This document shows positions 43,652 through 53,760 of a stretch of 64,000 nucleotides of DNA, piece by piece (positions within the stretch are counted from its first letter, which is position 1; each line of letters starts with the position of its first letter). Source of the stretch: Gymnopus androsaceus JB14 (Eukaryota > Basidiomycota > Agaricomycetes > Agaricales > Omphalotaceae); contig ML769438.1 in NCBI GenBank assembly GCA_009733575.1, forward strand, positions 213,448-277,447, given 5' to 3'. A model generated the notes under the pieces. The model did not search any database and was not told where the DNA came from. It saw only the letters and a list, made by a program, of their open reading frames with translations. Position numbers and translations under genes: made by a program.

Positions 43652-45682
43652 ATGACAGGCAAGTGGTTCTTGGATATGTGTTCCCAGTTTTTGGTCATGA
43701 AGTCATTGGGATGTCTCTTGCATGGTAATTTCAAGGTCTGTCAAATCTGGGGAGACTTTGAGTGGATGGCCCTTGTCATGCTCCTGACGCACAAGGAGTA
43801 CAATCTTGCTCTGTATACACCAGAGTGTTTGGTTGTAAAGGTTAGGAGCAAGTACAATGTTTGGCATTTGAATTCTATTAATTGTGCGGGCACTCTCATT
43901 AATCATTTTATTTCTATCTCTCCCTTGCCCAATGATCCCTCTGTACCTGTGGGGATTGATCATTTCTCTCATATTTGCTTTCCTTCCTTGACTGCACCTC
44001 CTCCTTATGATACTCTGAAGGACACATTCAAGAATCACCGCCAGAATGTTTTTATCAAGAACAACATCAGTGATCTTGTGCTCAATGCTCTTGCAACTGA
44101 CGAGAAGACAAAGACTCACCAGTCTCTTGTGAAGGCTGCTGAAGCTTTGATTTTGTTCAAGAAACCGGCTGCAGGGAAGGCTTTGTTCAAAAAGGGGAAT
44201 AAAGAGGAGATTCTTCTTCTAATGAAGACAAAGCTTGATGCCCTAAAGGCCAAAGGCATTGATGTTAGGACTGAGAAGAATGCCAATAATGGAGATGCCA
44301 GCACCAAAGACAACAAGGGTAAAGAGAAGAAGCGTAAAGAGAACGTGGGTGCAGAATATCAGAAGGCACTGACAGAGTTGTGGGAGAAAGCAGATCAAGA
44401 TGGATATGATGAGCAGGCAAAGGGAATTGATGTGAATGAGTAAGTTTTTCTTATTGTGCTCCATCCCGAGTGGAGACGCTAATTTGCATCTTGATAATAG
44501 TAACCAAAAACAATTCAAGGAGGCCATGTACTTGGCTCTTTGTGCCCTTTGTCAGAATGGCCAGTTGGGTCCATGCAAAAGGATGCTTTTAACTGGTTAC
44601 CGCAACAGGGCTAACAATCTAGTAGTGTACAAGTAAGTGAGTGTCATTAGCCAGGACACATACTGATCACCAGGTTAATTCAGGCTACAAGTCCACCACA
44701 ACAACAATGACCATGCAGACACTTTCCCCTTGAATCAGGAAGAAGAAATTGCAATGGGTAATGCTTGGAATGACTGGTGTGAAGCCTGCATTCCCAGTGA
44801 GTACACTATCTACTGACACGGTTGGAGTTGCTGATTGTGAGCCCTCACAGAGTGCCTTATAGAGCAGATCACCCCAGCGGACAAGCCCCATAATCTACAA
44901 AGCGGTGATGGCGTACCAGTTCTCAGTGACGTCAATCTGAAGCAATTAGCACCAGCTGCACTAACAAAGGTACTGACAGACTTTTTGCGCACATTGTGGC
45001 ATAAGTTGGCTTGCTTTCTCATGCTTTGAACCTGGCTAATTGGACACTTGCAGATCATTCTTGGCCTCAAGATTGCATTTGACCATCTATCCCCTTGGTC
45101 AAGATTGACGTGCACCCCGAGGACTTTTACAACACATCAAAATTCCTGTTTCCCGTGGTGTTGAAGCCGATTGAGATGATGCTACTGATAGAGCACTATT
45201 CTCTTTGCACCTATCTAAGCACAATCTCAGCAGCTGAAACTGTACACCCGTTTGTGTTTTGGCCAAAGAAGGACATTGTAGATCAAGTTGCAAGGCAAGA
45301 GGCAGAAGCACAAGCAGAACGAGGGACTGGTGATGAGATTGTAGTACCACTCACCTCCTTCTCACCTGCGAAGGCATTGACTTGCCCTCCTGCAAATGCT
45401 CCAGCTCCCATTTCACCTGCAAAGGTGTCGACTCCACCTCTGGCTACTTCTGCTGCTCCTATTTTGCCTGCAAATCCAGTGACTCCGCCCCCAGCTACTC
45501 CTGCCGCTTCCATTTCACCTGCTAAGGCCCCGGCTCCACCTTCGACTACTCCTTCCACTCCTATTTTACCTGCACAAGAGTCTGTCAGGACTCCTGCTTT
45601 GGAGGAGCCTATTCCAGTGCCAATGGTGAATGATGAGAGTGAGTTGCCTGCAGAGGAAGCTGAGGTAGTCCCTCGACATTGA
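43652..45682 (+). pseudogene. Agaricomycete multicopy protein family, probably decayed
   Basis: The first exon ends at 44439 in ELWEKADQDGYDEQAKGID and carries a lysine-rich segment (KGKEKKRKENVGAEYQKAL). Introns 44440-44500 and 44633-44683, each GT-AG, lead to QKQFKEAMYLALCALCQNG and NQEEEIAMGNAWNDWCEAC; further exons reach 45058. One base must be skipped near 45090 to continue into IDVHPEDFYNTSKFLFPVVL. The region 45350-45600 encodes a proline/alanine repeat (ISPAKAPAPP-type units). I recognise the ELWEKADQ...LCQ.G.LG pattern from a large Agaricomycete family without known function. A frame break near 45660 separates a last basic stretch (NKRVKENGREKERL). The start is uncertain. Confidence 0.5.
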
Positions 45683-45894
45683 TGCTGTAAACGAGCTTGC
45701 TGACAAGGTGGATACACAACGTGTTTGCAGAACAAGAACCAGTGCAAGTCCAAACAAGAGGGTCAAAGAAAACGGCAGGGAAAAAGAGAGGCTCAGTGTG
45801 ACGCTAAGGTGTTTCAGCTTGTTTAATAGTTGATACTTTGTTGGTGTTTAATGGTTTGTTTAATTGCATATACAGCTCATTGTTTAATTGTTGT

Positions 45895-46620
45895 TCAAAA
45901 TGAACATAGGCACATAGAATTGAATACACGGACACCTATGCCGGCTGCCTGTACTCTATTTTTTGCCAGCTTTTCACGCTTCATCAACTCCCTATGCTCT
46001 TCCTCAGAAAGTGTCATTGATACACCAGGTTCCCTGTCTGCAGACTCAATGTTTGGTTCGTCATTAAGAGCTGCGAACTTGGCTGGTTGTTGGCCAAGGT
46101 GCCAGGGAAACTTATTGAACCAGGTCTTCCTGGAGCCAGTTAGCCAGAGCATCCTCAGCAATCAAGTAGCTTGCTTGAGATCTTTAGCTGCATGTTTCTT
46201 GAGGAACGTCTGGTGCACTCCCATGAAGACTCCTGGGTTCCCCCACTTTCCTCCCTTGTTCTCCTTGTTCTTCTTCCTACCAACCGTGGACACACGTGAG
46301 TCTGCATCCAAGTCCATTTCTGCAGCAGGAGGAGCCTCAGCATCACCCACAGCATCAGTGCACATAGTGGGATGTGATTTTGGGTCTGAGTCTTTGCCAG
46401 GAGGGTTTTGCATATTGGCAGGAGGTTGGCTTTTGCATGTGGACAAAGTAGGCGGAATACCAGTATGTAGGCTCATGTTGAAAGTAATTTCATGAGTAAG
46501 AAAAGCCAGATTGGAGCTGGGTAAATAAATTCCCAAAACAAGAAAGATAACCATCTTGTTTACATCCTTGCATCCAATGGGCTGAGCAAGGAATGGCTCC
46601 AAATGAGAACAAATTATCAA
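45895..46620 (-). pseudogene. N-terminal part of the same kind of family, antisense
   Basis: On the minus strand one frame carries GRKKNKENKGGKWGNPGVFM and LKKHAAKDLKQA; after a frame change near 46160 another carries WFNKFPWHLGQQPAKFAALN and MTLSEEEHRELMKREKLAKN. In the Agaricomycete family I know, a K.GNPG.F block is followed by KFPW.L and precedes the ELWEKADQ region. This looks like the missing front half, now facing the opposite way. It converges on the 43652-45682 fragment. An inversion could have split one ancestral gene, or two copies may be involved. Confidence 0.45.
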
Positions 46621-46691
46621 GTCAAGAAGCTGGCGCCTTGCAAAGCACCCATTGTGAGATACATGAGATTGTGTGCCTATCTTTATCCATC

Positions 46692-47373
46692 ATGCATCAG
46701 CCTCTGATGCACCCTCAGTTCTCTAATTGCATGACCTTGGTTCTCTTGCTATCTGACTCAGACTCTGAAGACAAAATTCCCTCCTCTCCATCCTCTCCGA
46801 CCTCGTCTCTCCCCTCTACTGCAAACCATCTAATGGATACCGCCACTTGTTTTCCCCCTATCTTTGATTCTGCTTCTGACAATCCTCCCATGAGGGACAA
46901 GCAATGTTTCTATAACATTTATTCTGGCAATCAGTGTGGCTGCTTCCAAGACTGGTATGTAAGTTTTCCTCCAGCTAACTAAGTTCAGATTCACCGTACA
47001 TATTAGGTCCAATGCCAGTGGTCAAGTTCTTGGTGTTAAAGGAAATCGGCACAAGGCTTACAATACCTGGGAGGAGGCTTTGGATGGCTGGCATCAAAAT
47101 TGTTGTGGTTATCATTGTCACCCCGCTAATTTCGAAGATGGAACCCTCTTTCACCCTGACACAACTGCAAACATCCCAGAGGCACCATCCCATCACCCTC
47201 CCAGCACAATGTTGTCTTTTTGTTGGCATCTGACCCAAAAGCTTCACCCACTGGTCCTCCTTGTCCATCAAATCCTTGTAGGGATCCAGCTCGCACTTCT
47301 TCACCTGCATCTCCATATTCCTGGACTACCCTGCATCATTGGGCTATTTCTTCCACAGATTTCAATGGCATGA
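46692..47373 (+). CDS. Viroplasmin-like (RNase H1 N-domain type) protein
   Basis: The exon from 46692 ends in CFYNIYSGNQCGCFQDW; an intron at 46955-47006 (gtatgt donor, tattag acceptor) joins it in frame to SNASGQVLGVKGNRHKAYNT and WEEALDGWHQNC. The pattern (aromatic start, G.Y..W, then V.G..HK.Y.T.EEA...W) matches the small nucleic-acid-binding fold shared by caulimovirus viroplasmin and RNase H1 N-termini, a common module of multicopy Agaricomycete proteins. Residues upstream are serine/proline-rich (SDSEDKIPSSPSSPTSS). The frame then runs to 47373. The start codon and possible further exons are uncertain. No RNase H domain is seen. Confidence 0.5.
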
Positions 47374-48007
47374 TCTCTACGTATGTATTTTGTCTTTTCT
47401 TCTGACCATTTTTTTTGATATTCTCATACTTAGGTCAAGCGGTGGTTGACATGCAAGAGGTAGACATGTGCGAAATTTTGAGCTTTGATGAGGCTCTCAA
47501 TTGATTCAGTCACCTCAATCTGGCCTCCAGGGACATTCAAATGTAGTGATTGTTGTTATTTTTTTTTTCATATATTTGCAACACGGTTATTGCTATTTCC
47601 ATTGGACTGGACAGGTTTCAGGGCAGATAACTTGCCGTGATGCTGGTCAGGTTAGTAAGTAAATGATCATCTCAACTTGCACATTGGTCTGAATTATCAA
47701 CGATTGGTGAATTTTTACATTGAGCAATTGAACTATCAGAGATAGGAGTTTCATTCTTGGCAACCTTTGTATTGGCAATCTCACCTGTTCATTCTGGTAT
47801 TCAGTTTTCCCATTCACTGTTTGGTGTATGCAAAACTATTACAAGAACTCCCTTCAATGGCCTGGGCTTTGAAAACAGAACAAATGGTTTTATAGCGCCA
47901 TTCCAGCTCCTCCTTTCCATGCTGCAGACAGCGCATCTGAATTTCTTCAATTGCCAGGACAGCCAAATGAAGCATGCACTGTAAATCACCTACTTGAGCG
48001 AGGTCCT
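47374..48007. other. Intergenic, no firm gene
   Basis: AT-rich sequence with a possible continuation of the preceding gene (gtatgt...cttag at about 47380-47434) but no recognisable domain. An open stretch at 47757-47981 has no known features. Confidence 0.35.
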
Positions 48008-48690
48008 CACGGTGGCTACCAATTTACCTTAGATTTTCAAACTCCGCTACCTTATTGCTACCTTAGCCTTACCAAGTTAACTTAAAGTACCTTTAAGTTC
48101 CTTAAGTTAACTTGGTCAACCAAGTTAACTTATTTAACTTATTTAACCTTATTACCTTATTCTACCTTATTCTACCTTAAGTTGTAAATAAAATTGTAAA
48201 TGTCTATTAAAGGCTCTGCAATGTGCTACAGACACTCCTAGATCCTGTTCAAGTGTATAGGACATGATTTAAGGTAGCTCACTACTGCCAGTGTACAGAT
48301 AGAACTTCCGGTCCATCATTTTATTATATTTACCAGTTTGTGATGCCATGTAAATCAACAGGCATGATTGGCAATGCTTCATTTCAGTCATATATGGCTT
48401 CATTGGCATGCAAATAATGATAAAATTGTACACAAGCCATGTATTTTGTCTCAGCAGTAACACACAATTAGCCAGCAATTAGCATGAGCAGCAACCATAA
48501 ATGTATCGGGAGCTAATCTGGAGCCTATTACGCACAACTACAGGTATGTTTGGTGCATTAAGAGTGCATATTTAATGTATTTAAAAGTTGTAAAATGTAT
48601 TTAAGTTCGAATAAGGTAGCGGAGTTTCAAATAAGGTAGCGGACTTTAAATTTTAAGGTACTTTATTTCGTTCACTTATACGGAGTTTCC
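48008..48690. repeat. ACCTTATT-rich element, copy 4
   Basis: This is the complete element in the orientation opposite to 19389-19998: it starts cacggtggctaccaa and ends acttatacggagtttcc. The central near-palindrome aagttaacttggtcaaccaagttaactt lies at about 48098-48130. Both ends carry the cgctaccttatt motif in inverted orientation. Confidence 0.7.
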
Positions 48691-48842
48691 AACCATAATG
48701 AAAGAGTTCAGTGCTCACCACTACTGCTTTACATTCTTTTATTATATGTACAGCACACAGGGTCTCAATATACATAAGAATTTGTATAATTTGAAATGAC
48801 ACGGTACATGTAAGGGCCTACTGCTGAGCCCTTGCTTCCGAG

Positions 48843-49723
48843 TAGGGCTCTGCACCGTTGGAACCGTATATATGAAATATATGAATTGCTCATACGGTTA
48901 CGACGCCGTAACCGTCAAGGGTTCGAACTATGCCTGTACGGTACGGTTTACGGTACGGAGAAGGGCTGTATAAATGGTAGTCCATACTCGTATACTAATT
49001 TAAGGGTATTCAGTGAGTTTTATCTGGTTGATTTCATGGAAAATTTTACTCCTACTCAAGTTTGACTCAATTACCCACCTTGTCAGGCCTACTTTTGCAT
49101 CAAAACATACTGTGTTAGTACTCAGTGTTTGTGAAAGTACTCTAAAGTTTCATCTCTACTGCAATATACCAAACACTACAGTATTCATTTCACCCTGTAA
49201 TTAGTCCTACAACCTACCTTGTCACAATACTGAGGTTAGGATTTTCTGCGTCAATCAGGACTCAGTGGCGGAAACGGAGTGCCCATGGACGCTCGCACCT
49301 TTATGTGACCTCGAGTGGCTCGTTTCTCTTAATAGTAGTAATGCGGTTACAGACACTCTCCCGCTTGAATCGTCAGGCATATATTCAGGTGCGTGCAATA
49401 ATAGGATGGTTTTGTTTTACTTTGTTTTATTGATTAGTTTCTCTTCACTGTGACTCAAAGTGTTGCGATCAGAAAAGAGACCAAAGCAGTGTTCAATGGG
49501 CACCTTCAGGAATGCAATGCAATCACATTGGGCTGAGACATTCATCAGAACAGTATTAATTAGGAGATCAAGTGGTACGGCACAATGTGCGATGTGCTCA
49601 ACACGTACTGTCACATGAGGTCATAACACCGTGAATGGCTGTATATTTACGGTACGGTTACGGCTCAACCGTAACTGTATTTCACCGTAAAGTATCGACC
49701 ATAAGGTACGGTGCAGATCCCTA
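48843..49723. mobile_element. 881-bp hAT MITE with 8-bp target duplication
   Basis: The ends TAGGGCTCTGCACCGT and (complement) TAGGGATCTGCACCGT are inverted repeats, flanked by identical CTTCCGAG at 48835-48842 and 49724-49731. TAGGG-type ends and 8-bp duplications are the hAT signature. Subterminal regions are rich in ccgta/tacgg words (48900-48960, 49640-49700), as in the partial relative at 15860-16030. No transposase is encoded, so it depends on an external hAT enzyme. Confidence 0.85.
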
Positions 49724-49731
49724 CTTCCGAG

Positions 49732-51239
49732 TCCAGTGATATCCCACTTGTGGTTGTAGCACATGCATATATGCATCTCCTTGTCCTGCATTCTACCCTC
49801 GAACCATTAAGGATTGAGCTCTATGCACATATACGAGAGCTTAGTACTTCAAGCTCATCCCAAGTTGGATTAATTATTGTCAACTTGCGTTTCTCGATTC
49901 TCCTGTTACTGGTTCCTTACTACTTATTTCATTACTTTACTTACTTTAGTTGTTATTACTCTGTATTGTCCTTCATATGTAGACCACACATGAACAATCA
50001 TTTACAACGCTGAAATCCCCTGCTTTGACCTTGACTCATCCATCCATTCCAGTTATTTTGCTCAACACTCAGGTAAGCATCACAGTATTATTCACTACTT
50101 ATTTATTGAGTGAATATTTAACTAATCATATTCAGTGTTCACTGTATCTCTACCATTAGCAATAGAGATGCTAGCATGCCCCTATGTAACACCCCCGATC
50201 CACAATCGGCGGCAACTTAGCAGGTTCCCACGCCCGCCAAATACTATGTATTATAGAGGTTAGCTTTAAACCATCACCTTGCGAGTACCACTGAATATAA
50301 TCCAGTAATACTCACTTGGGTGATCTTAATGCTCTAGGCTCCTAAGGAGCCCTTATACCCTAGTAAGTACTTACTTACCTTAGTAGACATGGATGGCCTA
50401 TTGTACATGTGTTCTTGATACATGTGAGCAGCACCTGGTTAAAATTTGCTGAATTTTCATGGTATTTTCAATAACATTGATCATGTGTTCTTCATCCAAT
50501 CCCACATTTGAGACTGCAGGTGTACTGTTAGGAACTCGGTTTGCAGGATCAAGAAGAGACAGATACTTTGACGATGTTTGGTTGCGAGTTGTACAGGTAT
50601 AAGTCATATAACATCATAGAAGAAAGTAGAGCTACATTGCCAAATTAGTGGATACAGAAACAGTTGCCAAGACAGGAGCAACACAGCTTCACCTTTTAAC
50701 ACTGGTTGGTAATGAATGTTCAAAAGTTTCCAAAAATCCTCACTGCACACTTGCAAGTCAATTAAATATCTTCTATCTACAAAGTATCTATAGTATACAG
50801 CACATTGGATAGTGCCATGTAGTATACTACTTGAATTGTGGCAACATGCAGATGATGTGTATCATTATATAAAGGCTGTGACGGACATATACAGGATGGG
50901 TTAATGTTGGTTTGATGGTCCTATTTGAAATTTAACATATCAGATGCTCAATATGGTATCAATATGGTACAGTTACGGACACATGCTCTATACCACCAAT
51001 GTACAGGAAGGACGCCAAACCCAGCATAGTCATGTACTTGATTTAACAAAGTAATTAGATGATGGAGCTACTTCTAACAGGAAATTGTGAATGCACAACA
51101 GTGAATAAAGAACAATGTTCTCAAAGGCTACCTTGAAGGCTACTCAGTGGTAAGTGCTAACAGTGTGCTTACTATGTAACAGCGATAACGTATATACCTA
51201 TTTGTCACGGCTTGAGATGTACCTGGGATGTATGGTACT
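49732..51239. other. Intergenic, no firm gene
   Basis: I see no supported gene. A stretch at 50169-50400 starts tgtaacacccccgatccac, which resembles the first bases of some LTRs, but no partner or matching end was found. A minus-strand frame at 50398-50607 is open without known motifs. Confidence 0.4.
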
Positions 51240-51400
51240 TACAGCGAAGATGTAAATGCCGTAATAAGGTCGCCACGCAATCATAAGGTAGTTACATTTC
51301 GCCAAGGTAATTTGTCTAAGCGTGGGAAAAATAAGGTACCTTGAATATATTGAAATAAGGTAAATAAGGTAGCGAAATAAGTTCCTTTGCTCACACTCGG
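51240..51400. repeat. Fragment of ACCTTATT-rich repeat, inverted to 202-360
   Basis: It shares with 202-360 the words ataaggtcgccacgcaatca and gtagcgaaataagttccttt, in opposite orientation. It lies directly downstream of the minus-strand open frame 51732-51401. Confidence 0.6.
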
Positions 51401-51732
51401 TCCTCACTGGTAGGTCCTGCCAAGTTGAGAACACAATCATAGACACCACCTAGCTCCCGTTCCAAGTTTGTCAAAGGTGGGAGAAAGGGATTGAGGTAGT
51501 GGAACATGCCGCCATGGTCCACTTCTTCCATGAAGTCCTTGAACAACATGGCAATGTACTTGTGGTATGTTTTTGGGTTATCTCCCATGGCAGCAAAGAT
51601 CTTGTAAGTTGCTGCATGAAGTTTCTGTAGCGAGTTCATATGGTAACTGAGAGGTTTTTTCACTGGTAGGGGCACCCTAAAATCATAGTCAGAATATGAA
51701 TTTGCCATTGATTGGAATACACATGGCTTCAC
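51401..51732 (-). CDS. Hypothetical protein fragment
   Basis: A minus-strand frame begins with ATG at 51732 and stays open to the edge of the ACCTTATT repeat: MKPCVFQSMANSYSDYDFRV, later FKDFMEEVDHGGMFHYLNPF. The composition looks protein-like, but I do not recognise the family. The frame stops just inside the repeat, so the repeat may have truncated the gene. Confidence 0.3.
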
Positions 51733-52872
51733 CTCTGGACCAGTGGACCTCCCATTTTATATGGCTTTTTAGGCTGTTTAGGAGGGAGCAAATACAGTAC
51801 ACTAGTCATATATTGTGTTTCAGTAGATTTTTACATAGTATGAATGAGAAATTTCACCAATTATCATGACTTCATGATCCACTTGTTGCTTTTCATTTAC
51901 CTTATCCTTATTTCTATGATACCTAAATGAGAATAGGAATGGTCAGAGTGTATACATGTATCAATAATAATGCCCAAAGCTTTTGAGACGATTGGCTGCC
52001 TGTTTCACTGCAGCAGAACTGTATTTCTTGCGTCAAGGCATGGAAGTTCAGTTTAAGGTCTTACTTTGCTTTTTGACATTTTATGGTTTTGCTTGACCTT
52101 TTCATTTACCAGATTTTGGAGTCCGTTATGAAGTGGATTTCATTCCGATTTCAGTGGTATAAGTTAATTCTTTTATACATTATAATATGGCTCAAAATTT
52201 GCTGAATACCTTATATATCCCTGAGCCGTAGGCTGGGAACCAGAAATCTTGAATAAGTGCTAAGAGCAGCACAGGCACTTACAACCTTCTCTTCTGTGTT
52301 CAAAGTCCCACCTTGTCAAAAAAGCGGAAACAGACAAAAAAAAATATAACTCGCAAGCTTGCTAAGCGTGCTTGTGCTCACCTTATACAGTAACTTCAGC
52401 ACTTGTTCTCATTAACCAATTGCAAGACTTATTATCCGGAAGCTTGGTTTTGCTTGGCATGAGATATTCCAAAAGGCTATATAAAATCTGGTGGCTTTTT
52501 CAAACCTCTCTCTGCAAGCTTCCTGAATCAGAGAAAAGTATGATGCTACAGTGCTCACATGCAATATAAGCTATGATATGCCCATCTTTGAATCCTGTTC
52601 CACAAATGCATGGCTACATTTAGGAAATGCATCATCATTCATGCGTACTTACCTAGGTGATTTTACTGTAGGATAATCAATATTTGAAAGCTGCAAAGTC
52701 CAGGAGGGGGCATGCCTACCCTACTTGGGGTTATTTAAGCATCGCACACATTCCTCCAGTTTTCCCTTTTGACCTTCATGATGCAAAATAGCTCATCAAT
52801 AATGTGTGTGCTTGCTACTCCCATCTGGCCTATGTACTTACAATATGCCCCCCCCTAGTCCCCCCTAAGGTG
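51733..52872. other. Intergenic, no firm gene
   Basis: AT-rich sequence; a basic stretch near 52318-52375 (KKRKQTKKNITRKLAKRAC) could be an exon remnant. No recognisable domain is present. A C-rich tract lies at 52850-52866. Confidence 0.35.
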
Positions 52873-52980
52873 AAGAAGTTTCTTCCACATGCAACTGGCA
52901 CAAAGGCAAACGGTATGTAGAGTGTTTCTTTTTTCTTTTTTCTTCTTTCAATAGAAAACATTCTATCCATTTAATAGTCA

Positions 52981-53760
52981 TGTTGACCTGGACTTGTCTG
53001 CTATGTCTGCTGGAGATATTAGAGTTATATTCCTAAACAGGAAGTAGCAACAATAAGTCCACACAGGACTTAGTAGTAGCAATCACACAGATCAATGGGA
53101 GATGATGGTGGTATTACAGGGTATGGTACTAGGCTTTATATACTTGGTGTGCAAAAAAGTAACCGGATTTTTATTTTTGGCCTGTATAATTGCACCGAAC
53201 ACAGCTTTGTCTCAGCCTGAAACTATTGTGGCAGACTCATGTATAATCCACTTTATCCTGGTACTCACCTGGAGCCTCAGTTTGCACTGTGTTACTCTCT
53301 ATATCAGGTTCATTTTGGCAGGAAAATAGCCAATTTTGGTGTTTTTCAGAAGTTGAGGGCAATTTCACAAGGTAGAATGGATATAATGGCTTGGTGTTGG
53401 TACAGAGGTTGGAGAGGACATCTCAAAGTGTTGAATGGACACCTTCGACCCAGCACAATATGGCATTTCACTGAGGTAACAGTCTGTAAGTAAAAATCCG
53501 GTTACTTTTTCGCACACCAAGTACAGTCTTATGTACAAACAATATATCAGGCAAGTGGCTACTGCATGAATACTTGTGGCTACTGTCCATACAGTGAAGT
53601 GGATACTATGAGAGAGTAAGTGGATATGGCGAGAGACTGAGTGGAGTCTGCAAGACAATAACAGTGGAGTGCATAGGATGGTGATACAAACAAGTGGAGA
53701 CTATAAGAAAGTGTTCCATGTATAGTTCAATAAGATATATTTACCTTTGATATTCCAACA
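52981..53760 (-). repeat. Copia 3' LTR, copy 1, split by a mariner MITE
   Basis: In minus orientation it starts TGTTGGAATATCAAAGG after a purine-rich tract and ends CCAGGTCAACA, with TGTTG...CAACA ends. It is 780 bp including the 379-bp MITE, so about 400 bp originally. The RNase H stop codon lies seven bases before it. Confidence 0.8.
53143..53521. mobile_element. 379-bp mariner-type MITE in the copia LTR, copy 1
   Basis: Inverted ends CTTGGTGTGCAAAAAAGTAA and (complement) CTTGGTGTGCGAAAAAGTAA, continuing as ccggatttttat/ac, are flanked by TA at 53141-53142 and 53522-53523. These ends are of a Tc1/mariner lineage different from the 1248 element. No transposase is encoded. Confidence 0.85.

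Noticed and set aside
48921..48935. ggttcgaa-like word suggesting a tRNA T-loop
   Set aside because: No acceptor stem, anticodon arm or full cloverleaf can be drawn around it; it lies in a hAT MITE.
50169..50400. tgtaacaccccc start of a possible solo LTR
   Set aside because: No matching end, partner LTR or target duplication was found nearby.
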